From the NCBI RefSeq assembly GCF_900104355.1, contig NZ_FNIY01000004.1:372001-436000 (forward strand): a DNA stretch of 64,000 nucleotides. The letters are read 5' to 3'. The notes under the pieces were generated by a model. That model was not told where the DNA came from, did not search any database, and was given only the letters and a program-made list of their open reading frames with translations. Shown one piece after another: positions 19,553-27,790 of this stretch. The position numbers were made by a program, and so were the translations under genes. The DNA comes from Phyllobacterium sp. OV277 (GTDB lineage: Bacteria > Pseudomonadota > Alphaproteobacteria > Rhizobiales > Rhizobiaceae). Position 1 is the first letter of the stretch, and every line of letters begins with the position of its first letter.

Positions 19553-20128
19553 TTAGCCGATTGATAGTAAGGTTTCGCCGTCAGGACGTTGTTCCTGTCG
19601 GAGTAACACGCAATCCCTCTTTTCAAACGAAATCTGCGGGTGAACTCGATGTGCGGGCAGTATCCTCTGCTGCTTGATATTTACCTTCTCAAGCGTATGG
19701 ATAAGTGCTGCATGCTCCGCGTCGATGATCGTCCAGGCGTGGCGTAGTTCCAGCGCCGTAATGACCGCCTGAATAGCCTCGGTGGCAAGACCCCCACCAC
19801 TTCGTTTGGGAGATATGAGCCCACCTAATTCCTCATCGGGGCCAACTTGAATAAACCCGACAGGGACACGTGGATCGGATCGGTTTGCTCCCACGTAAGT
19901 CCGAAGCCCCCGATCACGGGCCTCACGCCATTCAACAATCGCGAAATGGGTGTCGGCATAAGTGAAAGGTCGAAATGGACTGAAGTGACAGGTAATGGGA
20001 TCCGATAAAAGTGCGTGTAACTCCGGTGCATCGGAATAGACTGGCTGGCGCAAAATCAAACGCGGAGTTTCAATCCGTTCCGGATCGCCATGGCTGGAAA
20101 ATATCGAAGTCTGTGTTTCTTGAGTCAT
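19553..20128 (-). CDS. GNAT-family N-acetyltransferase
   Basis: A 191-residue protein with GNAT features: IETPRLILRQPVYSDAPEL at the start, PVGFIQVGPDEELGG in the beta4 region, and an acetyl-CoA loop-like KRSGGGLATEAIQAV. Such enzymes transfer acetyl from acetyl-CoA to amines of proteins, antibiotics or peptides; the substrate cannot be told from sequence. The C-terminal part lacks the usual N-xxS-xxxxEKxGF and ends in an unusual KVNIKQQRILPAH segment. It lies between the second immunity-like gene and the PAAR gene. It could be cargo, a modifier, or a passenger of the island. Confidence 0.75.
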   Translation of the reverse strand: MTQETQTSIFSSHGDPERIETPRLILRQPVYSDAPELHALLSDPITCHFSPFRPFTYADTHFAIVEWREARDRGLRTYVGANRSDPRVPVGFIQVGPDEELGGLISPKRSGGGLATEAIQAVITALELRHAWTIIDAEHAALIHTLEKVNIKQQRILPAHRVHPQISFEKRDCVLLRQEQRPDGETLLSIG

Positions 20129-20224
20129 TTAACCACTACCTAACGAAACAGGTTATTTTCCTTGGACATACTTCTCTCCGCCGACTTCATATCCATGAGC
20201 AGAGTCCGGCCTTTAGGCATTGCA

Positions 20225-20706
20225 CTACCTCGCTGGAACTGCATTCGTCTCCAGAGGAAGATCCACGTTCATCTCCGCATCCGCTAGTTTGATCTCAAAC
20301 AGGGGTGCAACACTTTTGGCAAAAGTCAGTCTTATAAATTTTTCGTAGGTCTCGCCATCTTCGATACCTCCATCGAGCAACTCAAATGTTAGCTGATATT
20401 TTCCAGCACCAAGTATCGTGGTCCGCTCGTCCATGATGGAGCCGATAACCACTTTGTCTCCCGATATATCGAAAGGTATCAAAATCACACGCTTAGGTTC
20501 CCCGGAAAGGTGACTGGTCTCGTTTTTCGTAAGCACTTCAACAAAAACAGCATTACCGTCTGGCACAGCAAAGGAAACACTACCTTCGCGCAGGAAAACC
20601 CTTGCGTATATTGCCGATCGTTCCAGTCATTGAAAGGGATCTCCAGATCGGGATCAAACACGGCGATCTGCGCATAGCTTATGGTGAGAGGAAAACGGTC
20701 GGTCAT
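20225..20706 (-). pseudogene. Second ComJ-like immunity gene, broken by a one-base frameshift
   Basis: From ATG 20706 the frame starts like its neighbour (PLTISYAQIAVFDPDLEIPF, then NDWNDRQYTQGFS) and changes frame at about 20590-20593. The rest of the family sequence (REGSVSFAVPDGNAVFVEVL onward) continues in the next frame to 20225. Restoring one G after TCCTG would give QGFSWREGS, as in intact relatives. It follows the intact paralogue by 23 bp with a ribosome-binding site of its own. It is either a recent pseudogene or a sequencing error. The family and role are as for the intact copy. Confidence 0.75.
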
Positions 20707-20729
20707 TTCTCTTGGACCTTCATCATCGG

Positions 20730-21200
20730 TCAGGGACCTTTGCGCAGAACTTTATCGGTAGTAAGCATATTGCCTTGCTTAATAATCGCGAATTTCTGGC
20801 TATCAGATTTTATGAAATTAAGACGGAATACAAATGCATATTCCACATCTAAGCTTGCACTACCTGGCAATGCTTCAAATACCAAATTGTATTTCCCCGC
20901 TGGTATTGATACGGTCTGCGGATTAAAAATCGACCCAATTGATAACGGCGTCGAAGCGACATCAAATGGAACGCAAACAGCCCATAAGGCTTGTGGGTCT
21001 ATTTGAAATTGCTCGGTCGTGTCGACTTGCAAAAGACAACTGCCATCATGGTCGGGAGCGCCAAAGGCTACGTTCCCCGGCATCCACGTAAAGCCCTGCG
21101 CTATATGGTCTTCCGACCATTCAAGTTCGGTTTGTGTGATGCTCGGATCAAAAACGACGATCTGAGTGTAGACAACGGTTACTGCAAATTCGGCAATCAT
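20730..21200 (-). CDS. ComJ/Nin-family protein, probable immunity protein for the adjacent nuclease
   Basis: A 156-residue cytoplasmic-type protein with the hallmark of the ComJ family: an N-terminal FAVTVVYTQIVVFDPS strand, then WSEDHIAQGFTWMPGNVAF. In Bacillus subtilis, ComJ (Nin) is the inhibitor of the nuclease NucA and is encoded beside it. Here the gene follows a NucA/NucB-domain gene with a single base between stop and start, in the order effector then immunity that is usual for T6SS islands. Both the family match and the gene order point to nuclease neutralisation. That it is immunity to a T6SS toxin is inference. No signal peptide is visible. Confidence 0.82.
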   Translation of the reverse strand: MIAEFAVTVVYTQIVVFDPSITQTELEWSEDHIAQGFTWMPGNVAFGAPDHDGSCLLQVDTTEQFQIDPQALWAVCVPFDVASTPLSIGSIFNPQTVSIPAGKYNLVFEALPGSASLDVEYAFVFRLNFIKSDSQKFAIIKQGNMLTTDKVLRKGP

Positions 21201-21201
21201 C

Positions 21202-21837
21202 TTAAGGTCCTGTCGTTATTGTTACTCTGCATCCTTCGGGAGCCCCGGCAATACCCATTTTTATCTGCTGCCCTGCGCTTCGATTGTCACTGAAGGGCAC
21301 ATAGCGTACACTAGCCGCGCCTGCATTTTCTATAAAGGTGGCTGGTGGATATTCATCGCGATCGTAGGGAGGGAAGCGTGTTGGGATACCACTCAATGAC
21401 GCCGCACGCCTAGCATCCGTTCCTGCTCTATCTATTGTCAATGTGTTAGGATAGCCAGCTGCTTGGGCCTCTTCAATGTGTTGGGCTGACAAAGGTGATT
21501 TGGACTTGGAAATAACAACAAACCGTTGACAGCAATTCCCTGTGGCACAAGAAGCCGCGGCGGCTTTTGCTAGTGTTTTCGCAAGTTCTTGGACCTTTTT
21601 AAGTCGCTCGGCTTGCTGCTCCGGTGTCAAGGCTGGAGAAGCGACCCCGGCTGCAACTGAATTGACAGGTGTATCACCGCTAAGAATGAGGCCTGTGCCG
21701 ACGACGGCGGCACCAGTTAACAGAGTACCGGTACTCACCGTAGCACCTGTGCCTGCAACAGTGGCCGTTGTAGCAAGAGCACCGCCACCACCTGCTAAAG
21801 CTAATTCGGGAAGAGCGGCCAAACCTAGAAAAGGCAT
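21202..21837 (-). CDS. NucA/NucB-domain DNase, predicted T6SS effector
   Basis: 211 residues. The N-terminal ~100 are Gly/Ala/Thr-rich and hydrophobic (GGGGALATTATVAGTGATVS), followed by a helical linker. The C-terminal ~100 match the NucA/NucB deoxyribonuclease domain: FVVISKSKSPLSAQHIEEAQ, GTDARRAAS, then the signature RDEYPPATFIENAG and a conserved Asn in VPFSDNRSAGQQI. In Bacillus these are non-specific secreted DNases. The start codon overlaps the DUF4123 adaptor stop (TGATG), and a ComJ-type gene follows at once. There is no Sec signal peptide, and the adaptor context argues for delivery by VgrG. The hydrophobic N-part may be a VgrG/chaperone-binding or membrane-crossing segment. Confidence 0.82.
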   Translation of the reverse strand: MPFLGLAALPELALAGGGGALATTATVAGTGATVSTGTLLTGAAVVGTGLILSGDTPVNSVAAGVASPALTPEQQAERLKKVQELAKTLAKAAAASCATGNCCQRFVVISKSKSPLSAQHIEEAQAAGYPNTLTIDRAGTDARRAASLSGIPTRFPPYDRDEYPPATFIENAGAASVRYVPFSDNRSAGQQIKMGIAGAPEGCRVTITTGP

Positions 21838-22781
21838 CAGATCACCTCTTCAATTGAACTTGTGAGACGCGTCATCTGATAAAGCAGGGTTTCCACATTC
21901 TGGTCTGGAGTGTCTGGTCCTGATCGCAGGTATTTTTGAATCTCCGGTTGATTCTCGATCCGGTCCCCGCTGGCAATCATCATAAAACCCCAGATGCTGA
22001 GGGAGCGCTCCTGCGTCAAGCCCAGTTTGTTCCCAGACGCCTCGTATCGCAGAACCCTGTCATTCAGCTCCTGTTCGCTCATGCCCGCCGTTTCATGCGG
22101 TGCCATTTCCCTTAGAATTGCAGACATCCGGCGGCAATATGCTGTTTGGTGGCGTGTTTCGACCGCTTTAAGCTGATCTGCATCAATCGTCAGCATGCCT
22201 TTTGGCATTTTGGGTAGATTTTCGGGCCTTGGCACTCGTGTGAGCCCGCTATCACCAATAGCATTCATGAAGATCGACTGTGCAGGGCCAAACAGACGCG
22301 CGAACTGTTGGACATCAAGCAGTCGTAGTATAGGAGCGAAGACGTTGGGGTCCCAATGCCGGAACAGCACGCGTTCGTATTTGCCGGATTTGCCGGACCG
22401 ACCATCATTGTTCGGAAAACGGGTATCGGGGATTAAAACCTCGTTGATAGTCCTCAAGTGCCGCCATAATGCCTGCTCACCCTCCGGACAGGACCAGAAC
22501 ACAGCGCATGGTTTTTCAAGTACCAATTCTTCTATGTGTTCACGCGTTTTGCGATCATTCAGAGCAACGAGCAAGGGACCGTCCCGGCGCATGGCTTCTT
22601 CACCACCTCTCAGAAACAATGAACGGCTTGTAATCCCCACGTCAGCTAGTTCATCTTCGAGATCATCAAAATGCCCGCCATCCAGCACGGCAAACAACGG
22701 CCTTGGCAGTCCATCGAGCACAGCACGAAAAACATGTGCTTTGGTTTCTGAATCTGGCGTTTCGAGCAGAGGCTTTTCCAT
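21837..22781 (-). CDS. DUF4123 protein (T6SS effector adaptor/chaperone)
   Basis: 314 residues from ATG 22781, chosen over 22838 because the longer start would lie inside vgrG and GTGAGGT sits correctly upstream of 22781. The DUF4123 pattern is seen: PRPLFAVLDGGHFDDLEDEL, then SRSLFLRGGEEAM, GPLLVALNDRKT, VFWSCPEGEQALWRHLRTIN and LFRHWDPNVFAPILRLLD. DUF4123 proteins bind VgrG and the effector and are needed for loading; they are not part of the fired spike. It lies 8 bp after vgrG and overlaps the nuclease gene, which fits a dedicated adaptor for that nuclease. Confidence 0.88.
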   Translation of the reverse strand: MEKPLLETPDSETKAHVFRAVLDGLPRPLFAVLDGGHFDDLEDELADVGITSRSLFLRGGEEAMRRDGPLLVALNDRKTREHIEELVLEKPCAVFWSCPEGEQALWRHLRTINEVLIPDTRFPNNDGRSGKSGKYERVLFRHWDPNVFAPILRLLDVQQFARLFGPAQSIFMNAIGDSGLTRVPRPENLPKMPKGMLTIDADQLKAVETRHQTAYCRRMSAILREMAPHETAGMSEQELNDRVLRYEASGNKLGLTQERSLSIWGFMMIASGDRIENQPEIQKYLRSGPDTPDQNVETLLYQMTRLTSSIEEVI

Positions 22782-22789
22782 CGGCGACC

Positions 22790-25162
22790 TCACGTACGCA
22801 CAAAAGTTGTCTTGGACTGGGACATGTTTTTCAGGCACGATGCGCCTTTGCCCGGACCACCCTTTTTGAAGTTGATCGCGTTGCCTTCGATATCGATTTT
22901 AAGTGCGTAGAGCTTGATACCCTTCTTGTTGAGGGTGATATATCCGCCGGGAGTAGAAAGGCGTATCTCGTCATCAGCATAGATTTCCCAAGTCTTGGCC
23001 TCGCCATGATATTTCTCACCCGAGACAATATTGTAAAGCTGACCAACTTCGACTTTGATTGTTTCGCCGACCTTGGTGTTTTGCTCTTTGCCAATCTGAG
23101 TGAAGTGGGTTGATCCAATATTCGTTACCTTGCTCACGCCGATCTGCTCGGCTCGGGCAACGCCGATGGTGTCGGATTTGAAATTGCCGACGATGGTATT
23201 CATGATGCCGGGCAGTTGGAACAGCGCTCCGGTGGCTTGACCCATGCCGTCGCCGGAGGCCGCAAGGGCTGTGCCCTGGTCTGAGCGTGGGCTTGGTCCA
23301 GAGACAACGCCGTCGCGTGCGCCAAGGCCAGTCGCCGAGAGAAAGCCAAGTGCAGATTGGCCCAGTGACATGGCGAAGTTGACAAGGTTGGGTGCGCCGC
23401 CAGCAATTTGCCCTGCTTGCTGCATCAATCCGGCGGTCTGCCCAGCGAGCCCAGCCACCTGTGCAACAAGACCCAACGCGCCAGCACCTGTCCCGCCGAC
23501 CACCATGTTCATCGAGCCGCCGATTTCGTGTTTCTGGTTGCCTGCAACTTCAACAGCACGATTGGCGCCTACGGACGAAACTTCATTGGCATCAACGCGC
23601 TTTGTGCGGTTGTTCAGAACCCGTGTTGTCTGGTCCTTTTGGGCATGGAAGAACTGGTTCTCCTTGCCTTTCTCGTCTTCGAAGGAGACTTCGTTAAAGC
23701 CTTGGCCCTTGTGTGTATTGGACCTTAAAACAGTACGTGTCTTGTTCTCGGGCAGCGCATACGGAACCTTGGTGCTCGGATTGGGCACGATGCCCGTCAC
23801 GACAGGCCGGTCAGGATCGCCTTCGAGATAGGTAACCATCACTTCCATACCGATGCGCGGGATGACCTGTGCGCCGAAACCGCCGCCCGCCCAGGATTGC
23901 ATCACGCGTATCCAACAGGTGTCGGAACCGTCCTTCTTGGCGCGTGTCCGTTGCCATGGGTACCAAACTTTTATCCTCCCAAATTCGTCCGGATGGATTT
24001 CTTCGCCAGGTGGCCCGGCGACAATGGCAACCTGCGAGCCATCTATACGCGGCTGCGGTGTTGTCCGGTGCGGTGTTGCCGGGAGCCTTGAGGGAAGGGC
24101 GATAAAACTGTTTGAGTAGTCAAGCGTACCGTCTTCCACCGTCTCGTAGGAATGATCGACAATATGGTGAACAATAGCCGTGACCACATATTCTTCAAAC
24201 ACGTGGTCGGCATGGGCGACTTCATAGGGTTTAAACTTTCGGCCAGCCGCAAGAGTTCTGACCGTTGAGCTGCCCTCAATCTTCTCATGATCCGCTTCAA
24301 CCGCCTGCATGCGCAGTTTTGATGCCTGTTCATTTGACGACTGATCAAGGGCTTTGGCGGGGTAGTGGAACAACTCATATTCGGCATTCTTCGGCAGAGA
24401 CACGAGCGAGGGTGTCACCGCGCCTTGCGGTCCTTGCGGTTTTTCAAAGTTCCAATCACCCCCGGCGCGCTTTCCCGGTGTGAATTGGTAATCCCTTGTA
24501 AATTCACTGATATGATTTCTATCGGTGGAACCTGCTGCAAATCGCACGTCCGTGTCCGGTCCTTCCGTATAGCCAAAGGGATGGCTGGCTACATGCAACG
24601 TATGCTGACCATCTTCATGTTCAAACCAGTAGAACAGCCCATCATATTCCAAACGCCTTGTGAGATAGGCAAGGTCCGTTTCATTCCATTGAACTGAATA
24701 ATGGATTGGCTCCGGTGGTTTGATCACACCGCCCGTCACAGCTGCCTTGATCCCATGCTCGGACAACAGGGTTTCGACAATCTGCAACGTGGTCATGTCC
24801 ATCCAGATACGGCAGTCCGAGCGCTGCGACAGCAACCACAATTGCGGGCGGATAACCAGACGATAGGATCGCAAACCGCGTGAAACAGGCGGGCCTTCCC
24901 GAAATCCCGATATCAGCCCGTTCCACGGGCGGCGCTGCCCATAAGCAATCTCAAGGGAAACATCGGCCATCGTGCCGACAAGCTCTTCCGGCTTGATATC
25001 AACACGCTTGGATTTAACGTGGACATGGACTTCGAAAAGGCCGTTGACCTCTTCCCTGATATCAACCTTCTCGGCAAGAAGAACATCCACCCCGAGCGAT
25101 GTCGAGATGCGAAGAATACGGTCCGCCTGGATCAGGCCTGCATCGGTGAAGTCAAATTCCAT
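22790..25162 (-). CDS. vgrG: VgrG spike protein of type VI secretion
   Basis: 790 residues. The N-terminal gp27-like region holds QADRILRISTSLG, WNGLISGF and the typical YWFEHEDGQHTLH. The gp5 OB-fold starts near residue 390 (VAIVAGPPGEEIHPDEFGRI, then KVWYPWQR, SWAGGGFGAQVIPRIGMEV, VTGIVPN). A C-terminal beta-helix part ends in GGYITLNKKGIKLYALKIDI. A roughly 110-residue hydrophobic Gly/Ala/Gln-rich stretch (about residues 550-660) interrupts the helical shaft repeats. There is no C-terminal enzymatic domain, so cargo is carried through the adaptor. It lies about 100 bp after hcp. Confidence 0.95.
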   Translation of the reverse strand: MEFDFTDAGLIQADRILRISTSLGVDVLLAEKVDIREEVNGLFEVHVHVKSKRVDIKPEELVGTMADVSLEIAYGQRRPWNGLISGFREGPPVSRGLRSYRLVIRPQLWLLSQRSDCRIWMDMTTLQIVETLLSEHGIKAAVTGGVIKPPEPIHYSVQWNETDLAYLTRRLEYDGLFYWFEHEDGQHTLHVASHPFGYTEGPDTDVRFAAGSTDRNHISEFTRDYQFTPGKRAGGDWNFEKPQGPQGAVTPSLVSLPKNAEYELFHYPAKALDQSSNEQASKLRMQAVEADHEKIEGSSTVRTLAAGRKFKPYEVAHADHVFEEYVVTAIVHHIVDHSYETVEDGTLDYSNSFIALPSRLPATPHRTTPQPRIDGSQVAIVAGPPGEEIHPDEFGRIKVWYPWQRTRAKKDGSDTCWIRVMQSWAGGGFGAQVIPRIGMEVMVTYLEGDPDRPVVTGIVPNPSTKVPYALPENKTRTVLRSNTHKGQGFNEVSFEDEKGKENQFFHAQKDQTTRVLNNRTKRVDANEVSSVGANRAVEVAGNQKHEIGGSMNMVVGGTGAGALGLVAQVAGLAGQTAGLMQQAGQIAGGAPNLVNFAMSLGQSALGFLSATGLGARDGVVSGPSPRSDQGTALAASGDGMGQATGALFQLPGIMNTIVGNFKSDTIGVARAEQIGVSKVTNIGSTHFTQIGKEQNTKVGETIKVEVGQLYNIVSGEKYHGEAKTWEIYADDEIRLSTPGGYITLNKKGIKLYALKIDIEGNAINFKKGGPGKGASCLKNMSQSKTTFVRT

Positions 25163-25264
25163 TTTGATCCAATATTTTAGATTGAACTAGGTCGACTGGC
25201 TGAATTGGATGAATGTCAATTTGGAACAAACGAAGCGGTCCGCTCCGCTTTCTCGTGCCTGTCT

Positions 25265-25741
25265 TTACGCGGCGCGCGTTGTGGCGAGGTCGTAAGAAGC
25301 AATCATTGGCGACTGCGGCTTCTGGTTCTCATCATATGGTGTGTACTTCACTTCCATCTTGGTGAAGTTCAAACGCAGCGTCTCAACCGGACGATCACCA
25401 TTGGAATCAACCGAATAGTCGGCGATCAGCGTGTTGGTCAGCTTGTATTCGATATAGGTCTGGCCGGGATTGCCTGTGGTCACCAGATGAATGGTGGTAA
25501 GCTTGCCCGAACTACCGGAAACTGCTTCCTTGAACAACTTCGTCGAAGATGAATCACTGACCTTGGTCAGGACGATCTCACTGATTGTCGGTTCAGATGC
25601 TTCGCGGTTCGCTGCCGAACCGGCGGAAGTGTTCATTTTACGGCCTACATTCCAATGAATGGCTTCGATATCCATCCACTGTTTATGCTGTTCCTGGGTT
25701 GCATCACCCTTGATATCATCAAGCTGCAAGTAAATCGGCAT
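25265..25741 (-). CDS. hcp: Hcp-family T6SS tube protein
   Basis: 158 residues starting MPIYLQLDDIKGDATQEQHK at 25741. The longer open frame to 25879 is rejected because GGGAGGGCGC sits directly before this ATG. Hcp features are seen: IEAIHWNVGRKM early, ASEPTISEIVLTKVSDSSST (the usual EPxxxxIxxxK motif), and LRLNFTKMEVKYTPYDE near the end. Hcp hexamers stack into the tube fired by the sheath and can carry small effectors. It heads the island. No tss sheath or baseplate genes are in the window, so the secretion machine must be encoded elsewhere. Confidence 0.93.
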   Translation of the reverse strand: MPIYLQLDDIKGDATQEQHKQWMDIEAIHWNVGRKMNTSAGSAANREASEPTISEIVLTKVSDSSSTKLFKEAVSGSSGKLTTIHLVTTGNPGQTYIEYKLTNTLIADYSVDSNGDRPVETLRLNFTKMEVKYTPYDENQKPQSPMIASYDLATTRAA

Positions 25742-25870
25742 GCGCCCTCCCTTTAAAGTAAAACTACCAACAAATTGCCCGCAGTTTTGCAGTATCCTTG
25801 AAAAAACCATACCGCGCAAGATGCCAAACGGCGGTGGTGAAGTGGTCCATTTTGCACTACATGGCCGCCT

Positions 25871-25894
25871 TTTGTACAAACAGGTAAGTCATGA
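25871..25894. promoter_or_regulatory. Operator-like motif, copy 1 (upstream of hcp)
   Basis: TTTGTACAAAC followed after three bases by TAAGTCAT. The core TTTGTACAAA is palindromic. The same two-part motif recurs at 27157. It lies about 130 bp upstream of the hcp start. Confidence 0.4.
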
Positions 25895-26020
25895 GAAAAT
25901 GTTCAGTTATTCGCGCGTCAGAATATAAAGCCATTTTGGCTGGAATATCTTGCGATCCGGTTTGATGTTATATCTTACCTTCGTTGCCGAACCCAAAGCA
26001 CATGATTTGGATCCAATATA

Positions 26021-26278
26021 ATGATCGAGAGTGCCACTAGGCAGGCAGATTGGCGCCGCGCGAACCCGAAAAAATACGATGCCCATTTGGCCGTGCAAAG
26101 AGCACTAAAAAGTGGGCAGTTGGAAAAATGCGCCTGTGAAGTCTGCGGTATTGAAGCTGTCGATGCACATCACGATCGATACGAGAAGCCACTGCAAGTT
26201 CGTTGGCTATGTCGGCGTCATCACACTAGCCTTCATCACTATGGGGAAGATATGTTTCCAATTAAATCCACTATTTAA
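26021..26278 (+). CDS. Small HNH-like/zinc-finger protein of phage type
   Basis: 85 residues with a Lys/Arg-rich start (RRANPKKYDAHLAVQRALKS) and a CxxC...HH...CxxHH zinc-binding layout: CACEVCG, VDAHHDRYEKPLQV, WLCRRHHTSLHH. This resembles small HNH/endonuclease-VII-like proteins common in phages and prophages, which bind or nick DNA. No other phage genes are adjacent. The ribosome-binding site is weak. It stands at the start of the fragment-rich region and may be a leftover of a mobile element. Confidence 0.6.
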   Translation: MIESATRQADWRRANPKKYDAHLAVQRALKSGQLEKCACEVCGIEAVDAHHDRYEKPLQVRWLCRRHHTSLHHYGEDMFPIKSTI

Positions 26279-26363
26279 GATACCGAGAGTTTTGACACTC
26301 CCTGAAGGTATATGAACTGCGGATGCACTAGTCTCCACTTCTCACAATTCCATTTCGGCTATT

Positions 26364-27086
26364 TTGCGAATTTCTTCCAGCCGTCGTGCCGTTGCCCAGA
26401 GGAGCGACGGCGTTACCATGCTGCTTTGCGACGTGACGGACGATGCGTCCGTGGCGAAACTGGTTGACGACGTGCTGGCCGAAGCCGGGCGCATCGATCT
26501 GCTGGTCAATAATGCCGGCATGGGTTTACTTGGTGGCGCGGAGGAGTCCTCGATGACCCAGGCTCAGGCACTATTCGACGTGAACGTCTTCGGCGTTTTG
26601 CGCGTAACCAACGCGGTGCTGCCGGCGATGCGACGCCAAGAAAAGGGCAGAATCGTTAATTTGAGTTCGGTGCAAGGGATCATTCCTGCTCCTTATTTCG
26701 CACTTTACTCATCGACCAAACATGCCATCGAAGGCTATTCCGAATCGCTTGATCATGAACTGCGCCCATTCGGAATGCGCGTTGTATTGGTCGAGCCCGC
26801 CTACACCCGTACGCTATTCGAAAATAATCTCGCCAAGCCAGACCAGTTGCTTGATATCTACGACTCTGCGCGTGCTGGCATGAACGTAGTCGTGCGAAAA
26901 GCGATGGAAAAAGGCGACTCTCCCGATGTGGTAGCCAAAGCCGTTTTGGCGGCTGCGACCGATCCCGCTCCGAAGAGGCGCTATGCGGCAGGAAAAACGG
27001 CGCGCCAGGTCAGTTTTCTGCGCCGCTTCGCCCCCGCATTCGCATTTGACAAGAGCTTGCGAAAGCAGCTGGGACTGCCCGTCTGA
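26364..27086 (+). pseudogene. Short-chain dehydrogenase/reductase, N-terminally truncated
   Basis: The frame reads as a classical SDR from the second half of the Rossmann fold: CDVTDDASVAKLVDDVL, RIDLLVNNAGMGL (NNAG motif), GRIVNLSSVQG (catalytic Ser), the YSSTKHAIEGYSES active site (Tyr and Lys), and VEPAYTRT. The first ~40 residues with the TGxxxGIG cofactor loop are missing; before about 26370 the sequence is unrelated, with SSRRAV at the break. Without the nucleotide-binding loop it should be inactive. The downstream end is intact (stop at 27086). Confidence 0.75.
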
Positions 27087-27156
27087 TGTCGATATCCACG
27101 AGCGCATTTCAGCCGATAGTACGTTGGGGCGACGACAAGATTACAAACTCTCACGC

Positions 27157-27180
27157 TTTGTACAAACCCGTAAGTCATCA
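27157..27180. promoter_or_regulatory. Operator-like motif, copy 2
   Basis: TTTGTACAAAC, three bases, then TAAGTCATCA, matching copy 1 at 25871 except in the spacer and the penultimate base. It lies 70 bp after the truncated SDR gene. Confidence 0.4.
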
Positions 27181-27609
27181 AAAAGGTCGATCGGACTTGT
27201 TGATAGTTGCCTTGCAGCACGGCATTCCCATCAAAGATGTGAATCGATGAAGCTCAACAGATTCCAATTTGTCATTGGACGATTGCTTCTGAAAGCAGGA
27301 TCTTTGAGAGCATGTCGGGCAGCCCCAGTCATTCCATGTCACGCGTTGTGATCCCGATCGCAACATGGCGCGATATTATAGCCTGACAATGCAGCCAACC
27401 GTTTTTGGTGAGATATCGCTCGTGCGCAATTGGGGGAGAATTGGCACAAGAGGACAACAAAAGGTCGACACGTTTTCCAACTCTTCCGCATTACAGAAAG
27501 CCTTTGAAAGCTAGCACAACAGAAATGCCATAAAGGCTATAAGTAAGCTTCGTTTGAAAACGCCGATAATAGGCTAATTTTCATCGATTTCCATTGTAGC
27601 GCAGATGTA

Positions 27610-27633
27610 TACAATACCCATTAACGTATTGTA
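27610..27633. promoter_or_regulatory. TACAATAC/GTATTGTA inverted repeat
   Basis: TACAATAC and its exact reverse complement GTATTGTA are separated by 8 bp. The shape is like operators of TetR-type repressors. No regulator gene survives next to it. Confidence 0.4.
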
Positions 27634-27690
27634 CTGCATGGGGGACTGCGCGCCAAAAAATCTGCCGCAACTCACGCTGTATCTCATCAT

Positions 27691-27701
27691 TTTGTACAAA
27701 C
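27691..27701. promoter_or_regulatory. Operator-like motif, copy 3 (core only)
   Basis: A third TTTGTACAAAC, here followed by TGTCTAAGC, so the second half of the motif is only partly kept. Confidence 0.3.
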
Positions 27702-27790
27702 TGTCTAAGCACACGCGGTTACGCAATGGCCGCCTTGCGCCTTCATCCTCGCCGTTCCCGGGCAAAGTGAGTCGCCCCGAAAGCGGCCAC

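Larger units (their letters stand above)
27087..27790. other. Gap of 700 bp with repeated operator-like motifs, no gene
   Basis: No supportable gene. It contains copies 2 and 3 of the TTTGTACAAAC motif and an 8+8 inverted repeat at 27610-27633. This looks like regulatory intergenic DNA left behind after loss of a regulator or transporter gene. Confidence 0.5.

Noticed and set aside
25742..25879. Extended N-terminus of Hcp
   Set aside because: Hcp proteins start at MPIYLQLDDI; a strong GGGAGGG site lies directly before that ATG.
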